NCBI RefSeq assembly: GCF_023573145.1
Contig: NZ_CP097635.1
Span: forward strand, 2,108,001 to 2,172,000
Direction: 5' to 3'
DNA from: Aquincola tertiaricarbonis
GTDB lineage: Bacteria; Pseudomonadota; Gammaproteobacteria; Burkholderiales; Burkholderiaceae_C
Length of the DNA stretch: 64,000 bases
Shown: positions 9,351 to 17,055 of the stretch, piece after piece
How positions within the stretch are numbered: position 1 is the stretch's first letter
How the letters are laid out: each line of letters begins with the position of its first letter
Made by a program: the position numbers and the translations under genes
Notes under the pieces: model-generated
Databases searched by the model: none
The model's input: the letters and a program-made list of their open reading frames with translations, nothing else
Told to the model about the DNA's origin: nothing

Positions 9351-9356
9351 GCTCGT

Positions 9357-9866
9357 TTACTCCACATCACCGGCATGGCCCAGGTCCAGCGGCTTGCCGC
9401 GCAGCAGCTCCAGCAGCGCCATCACGCCGATGGCCACTGCGCACAGCAGCGCCGGCAAGGGCAGCAGCATCACGGGGTAGTTGAGCACCACGCTGCGGCT
9501 GTCCATGCCCACCACCACCTGCTGCCAGGCGCCGGCGCCCAACATCACGCAGGCTGCGATCACCAGCAGGCGGATCAGTACCGTCATCAGCTTCAGCACC
9601 GCTGGCTTGTGCTGCAGCATGCCCACCAGGCTGGTGAAGGCCATGTGCTCGCCGGCCGGGTAGGCGGCGGTGGCGCCGATGAACACCATCCACACGAACA
9701 GCAGGCGCGAGAGTTCTTCACTGGCGTTGATGCCGCTGCCGAAGCCATAGCGCAGCACCACGTTGACGAACACGGCCACGGCCATCACGGCCAGGCACAA
9801 GGCCATCGCGTTCTCGATGCCGCGCTGCACGGGGCCGGCGCGGGATGTGTCTTGCGGGGTGCTCAT
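9357..9866 (-). CDS. dctQ: TRAP transporter small permease subunit (DctQ family)
   Basis: 169 aa integral membrane protein with four predicted helices: MALCLAVMAVAVFVNVVLRY, LSRLLFVWMVFIGATAAY, LMTVLIRLLVIAACVMLGAG and VMLLPLPALLCAVAIGVMAL. The segment VNVVLRYGFGSGINASEELSRLLFVWMVFIGA has the DctQ signature (RY near helix 1, SEELSR, then the W-F-G-A helix). It scaffolds the large subunit. The 3-bp gap after gluconokinase and 6 bp before dctM show a tight operon. Confidence 0.94.
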   Translation of the reverse strand: MSTPQDTSRAGPVQRGIENAMALCLAVMAVAVFVNVVLRYGFGSGINASEELSRLLFVWMVFIGATAAYPAGEHMAFTSLVGMLQHKPAVLKLMTVLIRLLVIAACVMLGAGAWQQVVVGMDSRSVVLNYPVMLLPLPALLCAVAIGVMALLELLRGKPLDLGHAGDVE

Positions 9867-9869
9867 GGC

Positions 9870-10370
9870 TCAGGCCTCCTCGTGCAGCCATTGGCTGCAG
9901 CGCTGCTGCAATTGCGGGATGGGCAGTAGCGCGTCCAGGCGCAGCACGCCCGGCTCGCCCACCGGCGACTCCAGCGTGGCGAACTGGCTGTCCACCAGGC
10001 TGGCCGAAAAGAAGTGCGAGCCGGCGCGCGCGGCCACGCGGGCCAGCGATTCGGCGCGGCCGATCTCCAGGAAGGCAAACCGCAGGCCGGGCGCGGCGGC
10101 ACGCAGCTGCTCGCGGTAGCGGCGTTTGAGGGCCGAGCAGGTGAGCACCACGGGCCCACCGGGCTGCTGCAGCAGCGTGCCCAGCGTGGCCAGCCAGCCC
10201 TGGCGGTCTTCATCGGTGAGGGCGATTCCGCGGCTCATCTTGTCGCGGCTTTGCGGGCTGTGGAAGTCGTCGCCTTCCACCAGACGAACGCCTTCGGCCT
10301 GGGCCAACGCGGCCGCCAGACTGGACTTGCCGCAACCGGCCACGCCCATCACCACGATCGAATGCTGCAT
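9870..10370 (-). CDS. gntK: gluconokinase
   Basis: 166 aa cytoplasmic kinase that phosphorylates D-gluconate to 6-phosphogluconate, the entry to the Entner-Doudoroff or pentose phosphate route. The P-loop is GVAGCGKSS at residues 9-17, followed by the GntK signatures VEGDDFHSPQSRDKMSRG, LTDEDRQGW, LTCSALKRRYRE and SHFFSASLVDSQFATLE. The length fits GntK (165-175 aa). The start at 10370 is chosen because the longer in-frame start at 10496 would run the coding region across a hairpin and an operator. It is first in an operon with a TRAP transporter and divergent from a LacI-family regulator. The kinase assignment is firm. Confidence 0.96.
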   Translation of the reverse strand: MQHSIVVMGVAGCGKSSLAAALAQAEGVRLVEGDDFHSPQSRDKMSRGIALTDEDRQGWLATLGTLLQQPGGPVVLTCSALKRRYREQLRAAAPGLRFAFLEIGRAESLARVAARAGSHFFSASLVDSQFATLESPVGEPGVLRLDALLPIPQLQQRCSQWLHEEA

Positions 10371-10406
10371 GTTGTGCTGTTCCTGCTGCCGGCCGATGTG
10401 CGTTTG

Positions 10407-10420
10407 GGATAGCGCTATCC
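10407..10420. promoter_or_regulatory. LacI-family operator O1 (perfect palindrome)
   Basis: GGATAGCGCTATCC is a perfect 14-bp palindrome with the central CG and A-GC-GC-T core typical of LacI/GntR-family operators. It lies 37 bp upstream of the gntK start codon, where a bound repressor would block transcription of the gntK-dctQMP operon. A second copy with one mismatch lies 119 bp away beside the regulator gene. Confidence 0.8.
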
Positions 10421-10436
10421 GGCCGGCTTCATGAAA

Positions 10437-10466
10437 GGGCGGTGGCGCGAGAAGGCGCCACCGCCC
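10437..10466. other. perfect 12-bp hairpin between the two operators
   Basis: GGGCGGTGGCGC (10437-10448) pairs fully with GCGCCACCGCCC (10455-10466) over the 6-nt loop GAGAAG. On the minus strand it is followed by CTTTC, a poor U-tract. It could be a leader terminator or attenuator for a gntK transcript starting near the second operator, an insulator between the divergent genes, or a cruciform-forming site. The sequence does not decide between these. Confidence 0.55.
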
Positions 10467-10525
10467 GGGTGTTGCGTTGCCGATGGTGCGCTGCATCAGG
10501 GAGAGCCCTGAGGCGCCCCCGGCTT

Positions 10526-10539
10526 GGACAGCGCTATCC
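10526..10539. promoter_or_regulatory. LacI-family operator O2
   Basis: GGACAGCGCTATCC matches operator O1 at 13 of 14 positions. It lies 48 bp upstream of the LacI-family regulator's ATG, a position suited to autoregulation. The 119-bp spacing between the two sites would allow loop formation by a tetrameric or paired-dimer repressor. Confidence 0.75.
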
Positions 10540-10587
10540 TAAGCAAACCATGCCGCCACCGCCCACCGTGTTTTCCCTGATCGCGTC

Positions 10588-11631
10588 ATGAACCCCTCCC
10601 GACCCCGAGCTACCGGCCGCGTGACGCTGGCCGACGTGGCGCAGGCCGCCGGCGTCAGCCCCATCACCGTTTCGCGTGCGCTGCGCGGCGAGCGTGCGGT
10701 GGCGCCCGACCTGGTGGCCCGCGTGCAGGCCGCGGTGCAGCAGCTGGGCTACGTGCCCGACCCCGCGGCGCGCGCGCTCGCCTCGCGCCACAGCACCCAT
10801 GTGGCGGTGCTCATTCCGTTGCTCACCAACGCCTTGTTCGTCGACCTGCTGGAGGCGGTACAGCTGCAGCTGCGCCGCGCCGGCTACCAGACGCTGATCG
10901 GCATCACCCACTACGACCCGGCGGAAGAAGAGCAGCTGCTGCGCGAGCAGCTGGCGCACCGGCCGGCCGGCCTCATCGTCACCGGATTCGACCGGCACGA
11001 CAGCACCCGCGCGCTGATCGAGCGCAGCGGCGTGCCCTGCGTGCATGTGATGGAAACCTCCGACGTGCCCGGCCAGTACAGCGTGGGCCTGTCGCAGGCC
11101 GAGGCTGGCGCCGCGCTCACGCGCCACCTGCTGCAGCGCGGCCGGCGGCGGATCGCCTTTGCGGCGGCTCAGCTCGACCCGCGGGTGCTGCAACGCCTGG
11201 CCGGCTGGCGCCGCGAGCTGCAGGCCGCGGGCCTGTACGACGAGCGGCTGGAGTGGCTGAATCCCGCGCCTTCTTCGCTGGCCCTGGGCAGCCGCATGTT
11301 CGAGCAGATCCTGGCGCTGGACAGCGCCGCCCACGCGCCCGACATGCCTGCGGTGGACGCGATCTTCTTCTGCAACGACGACCTGGCCCAGGGCGCCCTG
11401 CTGGCCGCCGCGCGCCACCGCATCGAGGTGCCCGGTCGCGTGGCGATCGCCGGGTTCAACGACCTGACGGGCAGCGACCTGGCCAACCCGCCACTGACCA
11501 CGGTGCGCACGCCCCGCAGCGACATCGGCACCGTGGCCACACAAATGCTGCTGCGCCTGATGCGCGGGGAGTCGGTCTCGCCCTCGTCGGTGGACCTGGG
11601 GTTTGAACTGGTGGTGCGCGGCAGCACCTGA
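10588..11631 (+). CDS. LacI-family transcriptional regulator, GntR-like (gluconate)
   Basis: 347 aa. The N-terminal LacI helix-turn-helix is VTLADVAQAAGVSPITVSRALRG (about residues 12-34), with the hinge helix DPAARALAS, followed by a periplasmic-binding-protein-like effector domain (VAVLIPLLTNALFVDLLEAV ... AIAGFNDLTGSDLANPPLTTVRTP). The effector fold and close linkage to gluconokinase suggest it senses gluconate or 6-phosphogluconate and represses both itself and the divergent operon through the two GGAYAGCGCTATCC sites. The family and DNA-binding role are clear; the effector is inferred from context. Confidence 0.92.
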   Translation: MNPSRPRATGRVTLADVAQAAGVSPITVSRALRGERAVAPDLVARVQAAVQQLGYVPDPAARALASRHSTHVAVLIPLLTNALFVDLLEAVQLQLRRAGYQTLIGITHYDPAEEEQLLREQLAHRPAGLIVTGFDRHDSTRALIERSGVPCVHVMETSDVPGQYSVGLSQAEAGAALTRHLLQRGRRRIAFAAAQLDPRVLQRLAGWRRELQAAGLYDERLEWLNPAPSSLALGSRMFEQILALDSAAHAPDMPAVDAIFFCNDDLAQGALLAAARHRIEVPGRVAIAGFNDLTGSDLANPPLTTVRTPRSDIGTVATQMLLRLMRGESVSPSSVDLGFELVVRGST

Positions 11632-11717
11632 GCCGGCCGGCAAATACGAGCCGCGGCGCGCCTTCGCCGGGGCAGGTTCCCTTGCTACATTGGGCTGCAA
11701 AGCCAAGGGGGAACCGG

Positions 11718-12335
11718 ATGTCCATGTTGACCGCCCGCTCGTTCGCGCAAGCCTGTCGCGATGGCGGGCGCCACATCGAACACTGGCTGCGCGTGGTCGA
11801 GCGTGAGCACGGCGCCCGCTTCTACCGTGAAGCGGCGGCCGCGCTGCGCAGCTGGCATGCGGCCGAAGACGTGGTGCAGGACGCCATGGTCAAGGTATGG
11901 CTGCGCTGCGCCACCTTCGAGGGCCGCGGCGACCCGCTGGCCTGGATCCACCAGATCGTGCGCAACACGCTGCTGGATGCGCTGCGCCAGCGCCGACCAG
12001 CCCAGGAGCTGGCCTTGCCCTCGGACGAAGCGGCCTTGGCCGCGCTGCAGGCCGAAGTGGACGAGGTGCTGCAGCCGCCCGCCGCCACGCCTGAGCAGCA
12101 GATCAGCGAGCAGCAGCGCGAGGCCGTCTTCCGCGCCTGTTTCGACGCCTTTGCCAGGGCCCACCCCGAGCACGCCACCGTGCTGCGGTGGGTGGTGGAC
12201 GACGGCCTGGACAACGCGCAGATCCAGGCGCTGCTGGACCGCACGCCGGGCGCCACGCGCGAATTCATCTCACAGTGCCGCAAGAAGGCGCGTCCCTTTT
12301 TTGCGGCCTGGTACCAACTGGTGGGCACACCATGA
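11718..12335 (+). CDS. ECF-type RNA polymerase sigma factor
   Basis: 205 aa alternative sigma factor. Region 2 is visible as WHAAEDVVQDAMVKVWLRC ... DPLAWIHQIVRNTLLDALRQR, with the D-V-V-Q-D-A motif and the following -10-recognition helix. Region 4 is EHATVLRWVVDDGLDNAQIQALLDRTPGATREFISQCRKKARPF, a shortened helix-turn-helix. The start ATG at 11718 is preceded by GGGGGAA; a further in-frame start at 11682 has no ribosome site. Its stop overlaps the next start by 4 bp (ATGA), so it is translationally coupled to the anti-sigma-like gene and, through it, to the CHAT gene. A weak -10 (TACATT, 11686-11691) lies upstream. Its regulon is unknown; the downstream PEP-CTERM gene is a candidate target. 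Confidence 0.9.
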   Translation: MSMLTARSFAQACRDGGRHIEHWLRVVEREHGARFYREAAAALRSWHAAEDVVQDAMVKVWLRCATFEGRGDPLAWIHQIVRNTLLDALRQRRPAQELALPSDEAALAALQAEVDEVLQPPAATPEQQISEQQREAVFRACFDAFARAHPEHATVLRWVVDDGLDNAQIQALLDRTPGATREFISQCRKKARPFFAAWYQLVGTP

Positions 12336-13027
12336 ACTCCCGACACGATCACGCCGAAGACGATCAGCAGTGGCTGGACCTGCTGGCCGGCCGGGCGGTG
12401 CCCGGCGCCCCGGCGCCGGTGGTGGCTGAAGCCATGGCCCTGCGCCAGGGCCTGCGCCGCTACCGCCTCGATGCCCCGCCGGCCGCCCTGCCGGCCACCG
12501 ACGAGCGCCTGCAGCGCCTGCTCGAACGTGCGCGGCAGGCCGGCGTGCTGCCCGCGCCTGCGGATGGGTCTGCTCAAACGCCTGGTGAAACGCCGGCAAC
12601 GGGCCCGGCCGCTGCGCCCGCTGCCGGCGCCCCGCGCATGCGGCCAGGCACGGCGGCACCGGCACGGCCGCGGCGCTGGCCTGCAGTCGCCCTGGGCCTG
12701 GGGCTGGCGGCGGGTGTGGCCGCGTGGTGGGCGGCGCGGCCCGTGCCATCCACCGCGCCACCGCCTTTTGTGCTGCGCGGCGACGGCCTGCTGCAACGCA
12801 CGGTCGCCGATGGCCCGGCTGCCCAGGCCGAGCGCGATGCTTTGCTGCAGCAACTGCGTCAGCGTGGCTTCGAGGCCGATGCCTATGAGCAGCTCGGCCG
12901 GCCAGGCATCGACCTGGTGCTGGTGCAGCCGCTGACCGCGGCGCAGCAGGCCGCGCTGGCCGAACTCGGCATCACGCCGGGCGGCGGACCGCAGCTGCGC
13001 ATTGAATTCGTGCCGCGGCAACCATGA
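12332..13027 (+). CDS. single-pass membrane protein, likely anti-sigma factor
   Basis: 231 aa. The N-terminal cytoplasmic part (1-115) is acidic then Pro/Ala-rich, with a helical segment LQRLLERARQAGVL. One transmembrane helix follows positive residues at RPRRW (about 116-135: WPAVALGLGLAAGVAAWWAA). The periplasmic part (136-231) has a domain I do not recognise, ending GGGPQLRIEFVPRQP. This is the layout of an anti-sigma factor, and the gene overlaps both the ECF sigma gene (4 bp) and the CHAT gene (4 bp). No zinc-binding HxxxCxxC motif is seen, so it is not a ZAS-type anti-sigma. The role is inferred from topology and position. Confidence 0.7.
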   Translation: MNSRHDHAEDDQQWLDLLAGRAVPGAPAPVVAEAMALRQGLRRYRLDAPPAALPATDERLQRLLERARQAGVLPAPADGSAQTPGETPATGPAAAPAAGAPRMRPGTAAPARPRRWPAVALGLGLAAGVAAWWAARPVPSTAPPPFVLRGDGLLQRTVADGPAAQAERDALLQQLRQRGFEADAYEQLGRPGIDLVLVQPLTAAQQAALAELGITPGGGPQLRIEFVPRQP

Positions 13028-16000
13028 GGCGCTGGCTCGGCCTGCTGGCGCTGGGGCAGGCGCTGCATGCCGGCGCAGCCGAACCTGGCGCGCTGGACAC
13101 GGCGGTGGCGCTGCATTGCCAGGCCGTCACCCAGGCCTGGCCTGCCGACCAACCGCTGCAGGTCTTGAACGAGCGGCTGCGCGCGGCGCAGGTCAAGGCC
13201 GATCCGTTTGCGCTCGAAGGCGCCTGCCAGGGCCTGCGCCGGGTGCAGGCTGATCGGCCGGGCGATGTGCTGGCCCGGCTGCGCTACCAGTCCGACGTGG
13301 CGGCGGCCTTGGTCTGGCTCGGCCGCGCGTCTGAAGCCGTGCCGCTGTTCGAAGCGCTGGTCACGGCCTATCAGGCGGCTGGCCGGCCCACACTGGCTGC
13401 CATGAGCGCCGGGATGCTGGCGGTGGTGCACCTGCAACTGGGTGAGAACACGACCGCGCTGCTGTGGTCGACGCAGGCTTTCGAGGCTGGTGCCGAGCCC
13501 GACCCGGAGGTGGTCGAGAGCGACCGCATCAGCGCGCGCATCAACCATGTGGTGATGCTTTCCAGCGCCCGCCGCTATCCCGAGGCCGAACGTGCGATCG
13601 ACCAGCTGTTCGACGAGCAGGACCGGCTGGGCGGCAGCCCGTTGCAGCGGGCGGCCCTGTACGCCCACCGGTCGGTGCTCCAGCGTCGGCAGGGCCGGCT
13701 GCAAGAGGCGCTCGCGGCGGTGGATGCCGAGATCGCCCTGCGCCGCGAGCTTTGGCCGCAGGAGCCTTTCACCCTTGTCTCGGCGCTGAGCAACCGTGGC
13801 GTGGTGCTGCAGGGCCTGGCCCGCTGGCACGAGAGCGAAGAGGCGCTGCGCGAAGGTGTGGCCACGGCCGACCGTGCGCAGGGACTGGCGCCTGACATCT
13901 CCGGCCATGCCGTGTCGGTGCGTGAGCAACTGTCCAGCCTGCTGCTGGCGCGCGGCGACCCGGCTGGCGCGGCCGAGGTGGCGCGGGCCGCCGTGGCGCT
14001 GATGGCCGCGCGACCCGAGCGCGATGCCGCTCGCGGTGCCCGCCCCTGGCGGCGGCTGGGCGAGGCGCAGCTGGCCCAGGGCGCGCTGGCCGACGGCCTG
14101 GCCAGCCTGCAGCAGGCGCTGCGGCGGCTGGGCCCCGGCAAGACCGATGGCGACACCTTGCCGTTGACCCGCCTGAGCGCGGCCCGTGCGCTGCTGGAGG
14201 TGGGCGACACACAAGAAGCCGCCGAGCAACTGCAGCTGCTGGACGCCGACCCTCGCCCGCCGACGCCGGATGAGCAGGCCTTTCGGCACAGCCTGCAGGC
14301 CGCCATCTTGCTGCGCCAGGGGGGCGCCGACGGGGTGGCCGCCGCGCTGCGCCACTGGGCTGCCGCCGATGCCGCCCTCGCCCAGGGCCTGCCGGCCGAC
14401 CATCCGCAGCGCCAGGTGCTGGCCGCGCTGCGCTGTGAATGGGAGCCGGTGGCCTGCACAGCGCCCGAGTCGGCCGCCTTCAACCCCGAGGCGCAAGCCG
14501 TCGTGCGCATGGCCCAGGCCCGCCGGCTGCTGCGCACCGGCGGCGCGGCGGGCGGTGAGGCTGCCGCCCAGGCCGCGGAGGACGCCCTGCTGGCCGCCAC
14601 CACCGCCGGCCAGCCGCGGCTGCAGTGGCAGGCCCTGGACCTGCTGGCCCAGGCGCAGGACCTGCGCGGCCGGCCGGCCCAGGCCATCATGCTGGGCAAG
14701 CTGGCCATCGAGCTGCTGCAAGGCCAGCGCGAGGCACTGCTGCCGCTGGGCCGCCAGGCCGATGCGCGCTACCTGGCCGACAAGACGCCCCTGTACCGGC
14801 GCGTGGCCGATGGCCTGCTGCGCGCCGGCCGCCTGCCCGAGGCGCGGCTGGTGCTGGACCTGCTCAAGGCCCAGGAGCAGTTCGACTTCGGCCTGCGTGC
14901 CGGCCCCGCCACCGCCGCCGGGCCGGCCGAGCTGGGCTACACCGCGCCCGAGCGGGCTGCGCGCCGCCAGTTCGAACTGTGGTTGTCGCAGGCGCCGGGC
15001 GCTGAACTGCAGCGGCTGCGCCAGTGGGAAGCGGCGGGCCGCCTGTCCGCCGCCGAGCGGCAGCGGCTGCAAACCCTGGCCGACGCCGAGCGCGAGCGAC
15101 AGGCTGCGCGGCGGGCCGGGCTGGACGCGGCGCTGGCCCGTCTGCAGGCCGTGCCTGACCGCACGCTGCGGGCGCTGCCCCAGCGCGCCCTGGTGCGCCC
15201 TGCGGCCGGTGTGCTGCAGGTGCACACCCTGGCCGGTGACGATGCCCTGAGCCTGCTGTTCGTGCATGCCGGCGGCGCCTACACCCAGCGCCTGCCCTGG
15301 GGGCTGGCTGCGTTGGGGCCCGCCATCGCCCGCTGGCGCGACGCCCTGCAGCAGGGCACGCCGCCCGACGCCGATGCGCTGGCCTTGCAGGGCGCGCTGG
15401 GGCAGGCGCTGGCGCAGGCTTCTCGGCAAGCCGGTGCGCAGCGCATCGTGCTGGCGCTGGACGGGCCCTTGCGCTACCTGCCGCCCGCCCTGCTGGCCGG
15501 CTCGCCGGGGCAGCCGGTGGTGGCCGGCCCGGAACTGGTGGTGCAGGCACCCGGTCCTGCCCTGCGAAGCCCGCCGGCACCCGGGGCCCTGCGTGCGCAG
15601 GCCTTCGGCGTCACCCGCGCGCTGCAGGGCCTGCCGGCACTGCCCGGGGTGGCCGACGAGCTGTGCAGCATCGTGCAAGGCAGCGTGGCGGGACTGGAAG
15701 ATCCGGCCAGCGCCTGCGGCGGCATCGGCACCGGTCCGCTGCCCGGCAGTGGGCACCTCAACGAGGCCTTCACCGAGGCCCAGCTGGTCGGCCTGGCCGG
15801 CCAGCAGCCCGAACAGCTGCTGCACCTGGGCACGCACTTCGTGCTGCGCCCGGGCAACGTCTCGCGCAGCTGGCTGCTGCTGGGCGATGGGGCGCGTCTG
15901 CACCTCGACCGCCTGCGGCAGCTGCCGCTGGGTCAACCGCGTCTGGTCACCTTGTCGGCCTGCGAAACCGCCGTCGGCGTGCAGGCCGATGGCCGTGAAG

Positions 16001-16236
16001 TGGATGGCCTGGCCAGCACCTTGATCGACGGCGGCGCCCATGAGGTGGTGGCCAGCCTCTGGCGGGTGGAAGACGCGGGCACCGCCCGCTTCATGCGCCG
16101 CTTCTATGCCGCGCTGGCCGCGCACCGGGGCCAGGCCGCCGCCGCGTTGCGGCAGGCCCAGGTCGAGGCGCAGCGCGCGGGCGAGCCGGCGCGCATCTGG
16201 GCGGCCTTCGTGCTGCTGCGCCGCGCCGACGCCTGA
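13024..16236 (+). CDS. secreted TPR-CHAT domain protein (putative caspase-like protease)
   Basis: 1070 aa. The N-terminus MRRWLGLLALGQALHAGAAEP looks like a signal peptide, which would place it in the periplasm or outside. A long alpha-helical TPR-type region follows (about 60-620), with repeated motifs such as LVWLGRASEAVPLFEALVTAYQAAGRP and YPEAERAIDQLFDEQDRLGG. The C-terminal CHAT domain (about 740-1070) carries the catalytic pair His938 in HLGTHF and Cys980 in LSACETAVG, then the family's SLWRVEDAGTARFMRRFY. CHAT proteins are caspase/separase-like cysteine proteases. The 4-bp overlap with the anti-sigma-like gene suggests that protein as substrate or partner. TPR-CHAT is also the layout of Csx29 in type III-E CRISPR, but no cas genes are present here. 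Confidence 0.9.
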   Translation: MRRWLGLLALGQALHAGAAEPGALDTAVALHCQAVTQAWPADQPLQVLNERLRAAQVKADPFALEGACQGLRRVQADRPGDVLARLRYQSDVAAALVWLGRASEAVPLFEALVTAYQAAGRPTLAAMSAGMLAVVHLQLGENTTALLWSTQAFEAGAEPDPEVVESDRISARINHVVMLSSARRYPEAERAIDQLFDEQDRLGGSPLQRAALYAHRSVLQRRQGRLQEALAAVDAEIALRRELWPQEPFTLVSALSNRGVVLQGLARWHESEEALREGVATADRAQGLAPDISGHAVSVREQLSSLLLARGDPAGAAEVARAAVALMAARPERDAARGARPWRRLGEAQLAQGALADGLASLQQALRRLGPGKTDGDTLPLTRLSAARALLEVGDTQEAAEQLQLLDADPRPPTPDEQAFRHSLQAAILLRQGGADGVAAALRHWAAADAALAQGLPADHPQRQVLAALRCEWEPVACTAPESAAFNPEAQAVVRMAQARRLLRTGGAAGGEAAAQAAEDALLAATTAGQPRLQWQALDLLAQAQDLRGRPAQAIMLGKLAIELLQGQREALLPLGRQADARYLADKTPLYRRVADGLLRAGRLPEARLVLDLLKAQEQFDFGLRAGPATAAGPAELGYTAPERAARRQFELWLSQAPGAELQRLRQWEAAGRLSAAERQRLQTLADAERERQAARRAGLDAALARLQAVPDRTLRALPQRALVRPAAGVLQVHTLAGDDALSLLFVHAGGAYTQRLPWGLAALGPAIARWRDALQQGTPPDADALALQGALGQALAQASRQAGAQRIVLALDGPLRYLPPALLAGSPGQPVVAGPELVVQAPGPALRSPPAPGALRAQAFGVTRALQGLPALPGVADELCSIVQGSVAGLEDPASACGGIGTGPLPGSGHLNEAFTEAQLVGLAGQQPEQLLHLGTHFVLRPGNVSRSWLLLGDGARLHLDRLRQLPLGQPRLVTLSACETAVGVQADGREVDGLASTLIDGGAHEVVASLWRVEDAGTARFMRRFYAALAAHRGQAAAALRQAQVEAQRAGEPARIWAAFVLLRRADA

Positions 16237-16324
16237 GCGGCCACGCTGCCCGCCCCCAAGACCGGCCCTGACAACCGGGCGCGGTGTTCGTCTGCGTCGG
16301 TACTGCCCACGACTGCCTTGCGAC

Positions 16325-16960
16325 GTGACACCGACGCCTCGACCCCTGCTGCTGCCCGAGCCCTTCGGCCTGCCCCCCGCGGCCCAGCTGCGCCTGAGCC
16401 CCCTGCAAACCCTGCTGGCCTGGACACCCTCGGCCCAGCGCATCGTGCGGGCCAACCCCGAATGCTTGTACGTGGCCGAGCGCCGGCTGCAGCTGCTGCC
16501 GGCCTCCACGCCGCTGCAGGACGCGCTGCGCTGGGTGTGCGGGCCCCGCAGCTTCGAGCCGCGTGAAACCACGCTCGCCCTGCCGCGCCCCGGGGCTGTG
16601 CCCCTGACGCTGCGCATCTCGCGGCACAAGGGCGGGCTCGGTGAGCCGTCGCAGGCGGTGGTGTGGCTGGCCGACCCCGCGCTGGTGGTGCTGGACGAAG
16701 GCGCGCTGCGCGGCGCCTTTGGCTTCACCCCGGCCGAGGCCCGCGTGGCCGTGGCCCTGGCCAACGGCGCTTCCGCCGCCGAGATGGCCACCGCCTGGGG
16801 ACTGCAGGTGAACACCGTGCAGATGCACGTCAAGCGGTTGCTGGCCAAGACCCGGACGGCGCGGCAGGCTGAACTGGTGGGCCTGCTCTGGCGCAGCGCG
16901 GTGCAGCGGCTGGTGGACCCCATGGATGCGGGGGGCTGCGAGGCCTGCGCCGATACCTGA
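16325..16960 (+). CDS. LuxR-type helix-turn-helix regulator
   Basis: About 211 aa from a GTG start at 16325; the open frame extends to 16040 upstream, but that part lies inside the CHAT gene. The C-terminus is a LuxR/GerE DNA-binding domain: FTPAEARVAVALANGASAAEMA ... VNTVQMHVKRLLAKTRTARQAELVGLLWRS. The N-terminal half has no recognisable receiver or autoinducer domain but resembles a PAS-like sensory fold in size. It lies between the TPR-CHAT gene (88 bp upstream) and the PEP-CTERM repeat gene (95 bp downstream), so it is a candidate regulator of the latter. The start codon is uncertain because no good ribosome site is seen. Confidence 0.78.
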   Translation: MTPTPRPLLLPEPFGLPPAAQLRLSPLQTLLAWTPSAQRIVRANPECLYVAERRLQLLPASTPLQDALRWVCGPRSFEPRETTLALPRPGAVPLTLRISRHKGGLGEPSQAVVWLADPALVVLDEGALRGAFGFTPAEARVAVALANGASAAEMATAWGLQVNTVQMHVKRLLAKTRTARQAELVGLLWRSAVQRLVDPMDAGGCEACADT

Positions 16961-17055
16961 ACAGGTAACGACAGCGCCAGCAGGGGCGAAACAAACTGAA
17001 ACGCAGGCGGGCCCTGGAGGCGCGCCCGAACAACCAGCAGCCGGAGAGAGAACTC

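Noticed and set aside
9870..10496. Longer gluconokinase start at 10496
   Set aside because: It would place operator O1 and the 12-bp hairpin inside the coding region, and the added residues are not part of the GntK family.
11718..16236. Type III-E CRISPR (Craspase) locus
   Set aside because: TPR-CHAT plus sigma factor suggested it, but there is no CRISPR array, no gRAMP/Cas7-11 gene, and the CHAT protein carries an apparent signal peptide. Only the analogy is kept.
12883..16923. Minus-strand open frame of 1346 codons
   Set aside because: It lies opposite the TPR-CHAT and LuxR genes, whose families are clear. Long antisense frames are common at this GC content, and the translated text is low-complexity Gln/Arg/Ala/Gly.
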